Assembly (NCBI GenBank): GCA_016931535.1
Contig: JAFGEP010000028.1
Span: 1 to 64,000 of the forward strand
Direction of reading: 5' to 3'
From: Bradymonadales bacterium
GTDB lineage: Bacteria; Myxococcota_A; Bradymonadia; JAFGEP01
DNA: 64,000 bases
Shown piece by piece: positions 57,429-64,000 of this stretch. A model generated the notes under the pieces. That model had not been told where the DNA came from and searched no databases. It saw nothing but the letters and a program-made list of their open reading frames with translations. How positions within the stretch are numbered: the first letter of the stretch is position 1; every line of letters starts with the position of its first letter. Position numbers and translations under genes: made by a program.

Positions 57429-58490
57429 ATGGTAACGATCGAGTTCAGGGATTTCGACGGGGATCTGGAGGCGCTGAGGGCGATGGCCAGCGACTCCTGG
57501 TTTTCGGAGTACGGCATCCAGACATGGCCAGACCTCTACAAGCCGGATCTGGCCCGGCACTACTTCGCCGAGGTCAGCGATCCCCGCTATCTCGTGGGAG
57601 CGTACGACGGGGACCGGTTGGTGGCCTTCGTCGCCAATCTGCCGCGCACCTACCGGCTCAAGGGAAAGACCTACCAGGCGGCCCAGTCCTGCATGCTGGT
57701 GGGGCACAAGGACTATCGGCGGCGCCATCTGGCGCTGGACCTGATTGCAGAGTGCCTTCGTCGCAACCAGGAGATCGGGATCGACCTGGCCTTGCTCACC
57801 TTGGAGCGGAAGCACGCCTCGGCGCTGATGTTCCAGAAGCACCTGACCGGGCAGCATCACATCGAACGGGTCAAACGGATGGCGCCCGTCGCCCGCCCCA
57901 TCGACATGGAGGTCCTGGTGCGTGCCGAGAAGCTCAAGTGGTACGAGTCGATGGTGATGCGCTGTCTGGGAGCGCATCGGCCCATGGTGCTCCCGGACGT
58001 TCCCGGTACGATCCGGCCGTACACCGCGTCTGATCTGGGGTCAATTCTGGCCATGCTGCGGCGGTATCCCGACGACGACTGCCTGGTTCGGGTGTTTAAC
58101 GAGGAATCCCTGGCGCGCCAGTTGGACCAAAAAAACGTCACCTACACGGTCGTCTACGAGAAAGGCGGAGAAACCGTCGGTTTCATCAATTTCAGCCTGT
58201 TGGACCTGGTGAACAACGCGGGGCGCTATCGGTGGGCCTGGGTCGATTTCCTCGCCTGGGCGGGGTTGACCTGGAAAGAGAAGAAGGCGCTCATCGCCGG
58301 TCTGTGGCAAAACGCCCGCGATCTCGGCTGCGTCTCCATCATGGAGTGGACCAAGGGATACTACTCCATCGGCCCTCTATTGCGCTCCCACTTTGTCACC
58401 TATCCCCGTTATCTCGACCTGATGGCGTGGATCTTCAATCCCGACCTCTCATTGCGGGGTGTCGAGAAGATCCTGGACCAGCAGATCTGA
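57429..58490 (+). CDS. GNAT-fold acetyltransferase-like protein
   Basis: YLVGAYDGDRLVAFVANLPRTYRLKGKTYQAAQSCMLVGHKDYRRRHLALDLIAECLRR. Confidence 0.65.
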   Translation: MVTIEFRDFDGDLEALRAMASDSWFSEYGIQTWPDLYKPDLARHYFAEVSDPRYLVGAYDGDRLVAFVANLPRTYRLKGKTYQAAQSCMLVGHKDYRRRHLALDLIAECLRRNQEIGIDLALLTLERKHASALMFQKHLTGQHHIERVKRMAPVARPIDMEVLVRAEKLKWYESMVMRCLGAHRPMVLPDVPGTIRPYTASDLGSILAMLRRYPDDDCLVRVFNEESLARQLDQKNVTYTVVYEKGGETVGFINFSLLDLVNNAGRYRWAWVDFLAWAGLTWKEKKALIAGLWQNARDLGCVSIMEWTKGYYSIGPLLRSHFVTYPRYLDLMAWIFNPDLSLRGVEKILDQQI

Positions 58491-58646
58491 ACGGCGGGAG
58501 CGGATGGAAGCGACAGTCTGGCGCAACGCCATGAGCCTGCGCACAGGCATACCCCCTGTTTGCTCTGCACGTCCGGGACTGCTACATCTAGAGGAACCTG
58601 CAGCTCCTCGTCGTCGAGAGGCAGCCAACCAAAGGAAGCGGCAACC

Positions 58647-60395
58647 ATGAAGCGACGCCCCCTTCTTTTCCTGTGCCTTGCTCTGGCATCCGGCCTGGTC
58701 GCCTGCGGTTCCGATGAGCCGCAACGACAACCTGCGGTCGACGCAAGCGATGTCGCCCAAGAGACCGATATCGCCTCCGACCCCGACCTGCCCGATGACC
58801 CGGCTTCAGACACCTTGGCGGACATCGATCCGGACCGCGACGAAGAGAGCACAGCAAATGACATCGCGACCGACCTCGACGAAAACGGAGAGACCTCCGA
58901 TACCGGTGAGGGGGCGGACGAGGAGGATGCGGGTCCCTTCGAGTGGCCGGAGGCGCTGCCCTTCGAGTTCACCCGCCCGGTGGCCGGGACGGCGCCGACC
59001 AGCGAGGAGATCGCCGAGTTCACCCGGCGGATGACGGGACTCTGGAAGGAGATCGACTACTTTCGGTGGGTGCGGATGACCAGCCACGGCATCGACCCCT
59101 CGAACGAGGAGGGATGGTTCGACTACGCGTTATGGTGGCAGGATACTCAGGCCATCCGGGAGGGTGATGCGGTGATCTTCCGTCACTACGGGCGGGCAGA
59201 CAACCTCACCATGCGCACGAGCAGGATATTGACCGTGGCCATCGCTGGGTACCTGTTGACGGGCGATGAGCAGATGCGCTGGATCATCGAGCAGTACAGC
59301 CGGGGGCTGGCCGCCCTCTCCATGGCCATGGAGTTCATTCCGGACGATCCCTACCGCTACCTCCAGGCGCGAGCCCTGTTCACGCGCAACCACTCCTACC
59401 AGACCGTGGACGGCAGGGAGGTGATCATCGACTACGACCCGGTGCGGCGCGACGAGGTTTCCTGGAACGCCGCCATCATCCACAACCCGGACAACCCCTA
59501 CTGGGGCGACATCTGGTTCGTGAACCAGCGCTCCAAGGATGACGTGCCCCACATGTTCAGGGCCGTCCCCATGCTGCTGCGGGCCGTCCAGGATGCCCCC
59601 GACGAGTCGGTGCGCCAGGCTGCCGAGCTGGCCCTGGAGTACCTGGGCGGGTTCGCCCGCGACATCGTGGACTCCGGCTACCAGATCCGGACCCGATTCG
59701 ATGACGGCGAGCCGGTGGTCCCCATGAACGAGAGCGGCCTGGTCAAAGACCTGGCCAGCCTGGTCCTGTACGAGAGGTCGGTTCCCAATGCCGAGTGCAA
59801 CGGCAAGCTATCCAGTGCGCTGGTGGGGTACGTGGAGCCGCTGGAAAACGACTGCGAGGCGGGCAGCGGGGGGTTGTACGAGACCATCGCCACCATGGGC
59901 CACTACTTCAACTACGCCATCATCCGGTACTTCCACATCGCCGCCGTCCATAACGCCCTGATGCTCCGTCACAACGATGTCGCCCTGGAGCTTTTGCAGG
60001 GGTTGGCAGCGCGGGCCGACGCCATGGTCTATGACCTGACCATGCCCAACCGGGACGAGCCGACGTGGATGGCCGATGTGGCCGCCTTCCTGCTGGCGGC
60101 GGCCGCGGCCGGCTTGCCGTTGACGGGCGACGAGGCGCGTATCGTGCAGGAGCAGTACCTGCTGTCGGTGGATCACTACCTGGCCTTTGATGCCTGGGAT
60201 CCATGGGACCCCGATTTCCCCCAGGGTGCCTTCAACTACATGCCAGACCGGGGGGTAGCGGTGCGTCCGACCGAGATCGGCTTTCTGCTCGAGTACTGCT
60301 ACTCCCCCTTCCGCAATCCGGCCGGCGTTCCGGTGGCGGACTGCGAGGTCGTGGCCGATCCGGCGCGCTGGGGGGAGCCGGAGGTCGAAAAATGA
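58647..60395 (+). CDS. Lipoprotein with Asp-rich linker and large helical domain, unknown function
   Basis: LASGLVACGS lipobox; DASDVAQETDIASDPDLPDDPASD... linker; start set at 58647. Confidence 0.65.
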   Translation: MKRRPLLFLCLALASGLVACGSDEPQRQPAVDASDVAQETDIASDPDLPDDPASDTLADIDPDRDEESTANDIATDLDENGETSDTGEGADEEDAGPFEWPEALPFEFTRPVAGTAPTSEEIAEFTRRMTGLWKEIDYFRWVRMTSHGIDPSNEEGWFDYALWWQDTQAIREGDAVIFRHYGRADNLTMRTSRILTVAIAGYLLTGDEQMRWIIEQYSRGLAALSMAMEFIPDDPYRYLQARALFTRNHSYQTVDGREVIIDYDPVRRDEVSWNAAIIHNPDNPYWGDIWFVNQRSKDDVPHMFRAVPMLLRAVQDAPDESVRQAAELALEYLGGFARDIVDSGYQIRTRFDDGEPVVPMNESGLVKDLASLVLYERSVPNAECNGKLSSALVGYVEPLENDCEAGSGGLYETIATMGHYFNYAIIRYFHIAAVHNALMLRHNDVALELLQGLAARADAMVYDLTMPNRDEPTWMADVAAFLLAAAAAGLPLTGDEARIVQEQYLLSVDHYLAFDAWDPWDPDFPQGAFNYMPDRGVAVRPTEIGFLLEYCYSPFRNPAGVPVADCEVVADPARWGEPEVEK

Positions 60396-62185
60396 GCCGA
60401 TTTCGCGCTCGACTGCCACGGTGGCTGTCGGTCATCTTCTTCGGCATGCTCCTCTCCTGCGGGGATTCCTCATCCCACCCCGATCGCGACCAGCCCCCAG
60501 ACGCCGTCGGCGAGGACTTGCCCCCCGGTCTGGATGCGGACGACGCCGCGCTTCTTTTCAGGACGGTGACCATCACGATCCAGGCGGTCGAGCGCTGTGG
60601 AGCATGGGAGCCGGAGCACCAGCCTGGCCTCAACTACCAGACCCCGACCCGGATCCGGCTGGGCATCCAGTCTGTCGAGCTGATGCGCAGCCACAAGGAC
60701 CCCGAGCCGGTCCTGCTCCCGTTGCCTCAACCGATCGTGGAGGTGGATGCCTCTGGCGGAGGAGAGTTGGTCCTGGGAGAAGGGGTGGGGCTCGCTGCGG
60801 GCAGCTACAGTCACATCCGGGTGGGATTGGCGTACGCGCTGTACCAGATCGAAGCCACTGCCCACACCTTTCGCGTCGTGCCCGGCATCCTGGAGATGGA
60901 CATGTCGCTGAGCAACCACGAGCGGGAGCCGGGCCAGGTACGGACACAGGGGCGATACACCGCCACCTTCTCGGCCTACGGAGCCAGCCAGAGCTACTCG
61001 GGATCTACCCCGCTGAACTGTACCCTGTCGGCCTGGGGAGGGATCGCCTCCACCACCGGCACGCGTTTTTCGGTTCGCGTGCCGCTTCCGGACGGGGGGG
61101 TGACGGTCGATCCCGCCTCGAACCAGGACGTCGCGATCCGGCTGGAGTTCCCGGTGGAAGAGATCTTCTCCTGGCGCGACCGCGACGATGCGGGTTACAC
61201 AGACGGCGTCTACGATATCTCGGAGCAGCTCGCTCGCTCCGAGCTGCCCGATGCGCTCATGGAGTGCAATCTGCTCATGGCCGATCGCTGCCAGGGCGAG
61301 GCCATCGTGCCGCTCCATCCCACATGGCCCATGCCGGACACAGGGGTCAGCTTCTGCTCGGATGGAACGCAGATCGCGGCGGAATGCCCCGTTGCCGGGG
61401 AGCCTGGCGATGGTCAGGACGCGCACTACGACGTGCATCCGATGGAGTACGAGATCCATCCCGAGGTGGTTGTTGACCAGGTGACCGGCCTGTGGTGGCA
61501 ACGGGCGGTGCCAAACGACGAGCTCGACTGGTGGGAAGCGCGCGACTTTTGTGCCGCCCTCGAGCTTGCGGACTGGAGCGACTGGCGCTTGCCGAGCCGG
61601 GTGGAGCTGGTGACCCTGCTGGATTTGGACGAGCTGGATCCGACCATCGATGCCGGCGCTTTTCCGGATACACCGAGCGACTTCTTCTGGTCCTCTTCGC
61701 CGGTACCCTTTTTGAACCTGGCCTACGGGGTGCGCTTCGAGCTCGGCTTCATCTACGACCACGATCCCTATGGAAGCGGGAGGGTGCGTTGTGTGCGGGG
61801 AGCGTACACCGCCCCGGAGCTTCGGTACACGTCTGACGACCTGACGGTCACCGATTCGCTGGCCGGTCTCCAGTGGCAGCGGCAGACTGAGAGCGCCAGG
61901 GTCTGGCTGGAGGCGCTGGCCGCCTGCCAGGATTCGGACCTGGGCAGCTTTGAGGACTGGCGTCTGCCCACCCTCAAAGAGCTCCAGACCCTGGTGGACG
62001 ACCGGCGCCTCCAGCCTTCCATCGACGTGGTGGCCTTTCCGGACACGCCGTCGGAATGGTACTGGTCGTCCACCCCCATCCGGTATCCGCCAGACGAGGG
62101 ATGGGCCACCAGCTACACCGACGGCTACGCCAGCATCCACGCCTTCACGGAGCAGCACCTGTTCCGCTGCGTCAGGGACCTCTGA
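60392..62185 (+). CDS. Lipoprotein with two C-terminal DUF1566/Lcl-like modules
   Basis: ATGA overlap; LLSCGD lipobox; VTGLWWQR...FCAALELADWSDWRLPSRVELVTLLD and SLAGLQWQRQ...CQDSDLGSFEDWRLPTLKELQTLVD. Confidence 0.82.
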   Translation: MSRFRARLPRWLSVIFFGMLLSCGDSSSHPDRDQPPDAVGEDLPPGLDADDAALLFRTVTITIQAVERCGAWEPEHQPGLNYQTPTRIRLGIQSVELMRSHKDPEPVLLPLPQPIVEVDASGGGELVLGEGVGLAAGSYSHIRVGLAYALYQIEATAHTFRVVPGILEMDMSLSNHEREPGQVRTQGRYTATFSAYGASQSYSGSTPLNCTLSAWGGIASTTGTRFSVRVPLPDGGVTVDPASNQDVAIRLEFPVEEIFSWRDRDDAGYTDGVYDISEQLARSELPDALMECNLLMADRCQGEAIVPLHPTWPMPDTGVSFCSDGTQIAAECPVAGEPGDGQDAHYDVHPMEYEIHPEVVVDQVTGLWWQRAVPNDELDWWEARDFCAALELADWSDWRLPSRVELVTLLDLDELDPTIDAGAFPDTPSDFFWSSSPVPFLNLAYGVRFELGFIYDHDPYGSGRVRCVRGAYTAPELRYTSDDLTVTDSLAGLQWQRQTESARVWLEALAACQDSDLGSFEDWRLPTLKELQTLVDDRRLQPSIDVVAFPDTPSEWYWSSTPIRYPPDEGWATSYTDGYASIHAFTEQHLFRCVRDL

Positions 62186-62204
62186 TCGGATCTTGGGGGG
62201 AAGA

Positions 62205-63038
62205 TCAGGAGTCCACCCCCACCTTGAACCCCAGGCTGGGGTCGTACAGGTTGAAGTCGGTCATTTCGGTCCGCCTGGCCGTCAGACGGACAAACCCGAC
62301 ATACCGCCCGCCGTCGCGCTCCAGCGCCTCGACGTCCGAGGGGAAGGGCTTGTTCTTGCCGGTCAGCTCCAGCGCTCGATCGAAATCGCGCCAGTGCCGC
62401 CATCCGTCGGGCATGGGTTCGACCTGTACCTCGGTCACCTTGCCGCATCGGTCCCAGAGATCCTGCCAGAACTCGACGGTCTTGAAGCAGCGGCAGGAGT
62501 CCTCCCAGAACACCTTGCCGTTGGACTGCGGCTCGACGAGGTGGGCCGGTGGCTGTTTGCCGATCGGCTGCATCAGGCCGACGGCGACCACACCGATGAA
62601 ACCGCCGGGGCGCACGAATCGGCTGAGATAGTCGAGGTAGAGCTCATCGGTGCCGAAGTACTGGTAGGCATCCAGGCAGATCGCGCCATCGAAGAACCCC
62701 TCGGCGAAAGGCAGGGCATGAGCCTCGGCCCGCAGCGGGCACACCAGGTCGGCGCACCCCGTATCGAGGACGCGGCGCCAGTTGGGGTCGGGGTCCATCC
62801 ACAGGTCGACCGCCCAGACACGGGCCTGGTACTCGCGGGCCAGAAAGATGCTGCTTATGGCCTTGCCGCATCCCAGGTCCAGGATCCGCATCCCCGGTGC
62901 CAGCGGTAGGCGGGAGCACAGCCATTCCGCCAGCCACAGGGCGTTGGGGCCCATCTGGTTGTCCAGGACCCAGGTGAGGTCGTAGCCGTTCGATCTGGGA
63001 AACTCAGGCTTCACCAGCAGATTGCGCACCTCATCCAT
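62205..63038 (-). CDS. SAM-dependent methyltransferase
   Basis: MRILDLGCGKAISSIFLAREYQARVWAVDLWMDPDPN; ICLDAYQYFGTDELYLDYLSRFVRPGG. Confidence 0.8.
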   Translation of the reverse strand: MDEVRNLLVKPEFPRSNGYDLTWVLDNQMGPNALWLAEWLCSRLPLAPGMRILDLGCGKAISSIFLAREYQARVWAVDLWMDPDPNWRRVLDTGCADLVCPLRAEAHALPFAEGFFDGAICLDAYQYFGTDELYLDYLSRFVRPGGFIGVVAVGLMQPIGKQPPAHLVEPQSNGKVFWEDSCRCFKTVEFWQDLWDRCGKVTEVQVEPMPDGWRHWRDFDRALELTGKNKPFPSDVEALERDGGRYVGFVRLTARRTEMTDFNLYDPSLGFKVGVDS

Positions 63039-63230
63039 GAACACATCTCCAGGTTTTGTAGAGGTGCCTGATACCATCTTCTCCGGGTTCTGGCAAAGAG
63101 AGAGGGGGAAGCCGAATCCCCCCACTGGGTCTGCAAGCCGTGCGGCGTGGCAGATCGCTGGCGGGCAGATCGTGGGCGCAAAAGCAGGTTCTGCTCATGC
63201 ACCGTGGCCGGCCTTCGACAGGTGGCAGGT

Positions 63231-64000
63231 TCACCCTCTGGCCGGCACCCACACGCGGGCCAGAGCGGCCATGGCCAACAGCAAGCCGAATGCCGCCACC
63301 ACCGCGGCGCCGGTGGGCAGGTCCCACAGCCAGGAGGCCGCCAGCCCCAGGATGCTTGCGAGGATGGCGATGCCCCACCCGATCAGCAGGCGTGGCCAGA
63401 TCCGAACCGAGAACAGGCGGCTGGTCACGGCCGGCACGATGAGAAAAGAGAACACCAAGAGGATACCGGCCACCTGGACGGAGATGGTGATGACCACCCC
63501 GAACAGCAGGTAGAACAGGAGGTCCCACCAGGCAACGTGGCGTCTTTTCTGCTCGGCCTCGTCAGGTTCCCAGGAGATCTCGATAAAGCGGCGGGCCAAA
63601 AGCCCATTGGCAATGCCCAGCACCGCGTAGGCCACAGTCACGAAGCCGACCTGCTTCCAGGTGGTCAACAAGAGGGTGCCGACCAGGATGTCCTTCATGT
63701 GCTCGGCGCCATGTGGCGCCCGGCTGAGGACAAGTACCGTCACAGCGCTGGCCACCACGTAGACGATCCCGATGATCGCCTCCTGAGACACCTGCTTCCG
63801 CGATTTCCTGGTGAAGGCGAAGATGACGGCCCCCACTGCGGTGAAGCCGAAGGCAAACAGGTAGGGAACGGCAGATCCATGGTGGACATGAAAGAGGGTC
63901 GACACCGTTGCGCCCAGCGCTGCCAGTTGCGCCAGCGACAGATCCACGAAGATGACCTCGCGCCTCAGCACGTGCATGCCCAGGTAGACATGAATGGCCG
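63231..64000 (-). CDS. Zn/Mn-type metal ABC transporter permease (ZnuB-like), truncated at window edge
   Basis: HVLRREVIFVDLSLAQLAALGATVSTLF; multiple TM segments; frame appears open at window end. Confidence 0.78.
   Translation of the reverse strand, partial: AIHVYLGMHVLRREVIFVDLSLAQLAALGATVSTLFHVHHGSAVPYLFAFGFTAVGAVIFAFTRKSRKQVSQEAIIGIVYVVASAVTVLVLSRAPHGAEHMKDILVGTLLLTTWKQVGFVTVAYAVLGIANGLLARRFIEISWEPDEAEQKRRHVAWWDLLFYLLFGVVITISVQVAGILLVFSFLIVPAVTSRLFSVRIWPRLLIGWGIAILASILGLAASWLWDLPTGAAVVAAFGLLLAMAALARVWVPARG

Overview
High-GC, gene-dense bacterial chromosome segment. A MYXO-CTERM-like C-terminus, Asp-rich lipoprotein linkers, ECF/anti-sigma operons and a caspase-like gene suggest a Myxococcota/Deltaproteobacteria-type genome; this is inference only. 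No rRNA, tRNA, CRISPR array or transposase was recognised. Main contents: (i) an ECF sigma operon with a fused ZAS-TM-VWA anti-sigma protein and a giant beta-rich exported partner (1480-8101); (ii) a 1446-aa DUF4157 (eCIS-core-type) protein with a putative nucleotidyltransferase-fold motif near its C-terminus, overlapping a pentapeptide-repeat gene (8391-13678); (iii) a single-gene 4306-aa FAAL-ACP-KS-AT-KR-ACP-C-A-PCP-C megasynthase that ends in a domain resembling cyanobacterial acyl-ACP reductase (AAR) instead of TE/TD (14972-27892); (iv) a substrate-binding lipoprotein, GH57 protein and serpin, with a 20-copy hexanucleotide array between the serpin and a small lipoprotein; (v) an ECF/anti-sigma/caspase-like operon whose caspase carries ~20-aa surface-type repeats (35035-38593); (vi) housekeeping and metabolic genes (nfo, CaiB-type CoA transferase, tag, DUF1848, larE); (vii) a histidine kinase/NtrC-type pair followed by tandem dyads, a consensus sigma-54 promoter and a secreted 18/22-aa repeat protein (45667-51666); (viii) a USP and CPA2-PtsN-like pair; (ix) an arsM cluster with a truncated ArsR-like ORF, a short one-Cys CcdA-like protein and a CxC thioredoxin-like lipoprotein. 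The strongest candidates for something new are the AAR-terminated megasynthase, the DUF4157/NTase/pentapeptide pair, and the sigma-54-controlled repeat protein circuit. All family calls come from reading motifs by eye; no database search was run.
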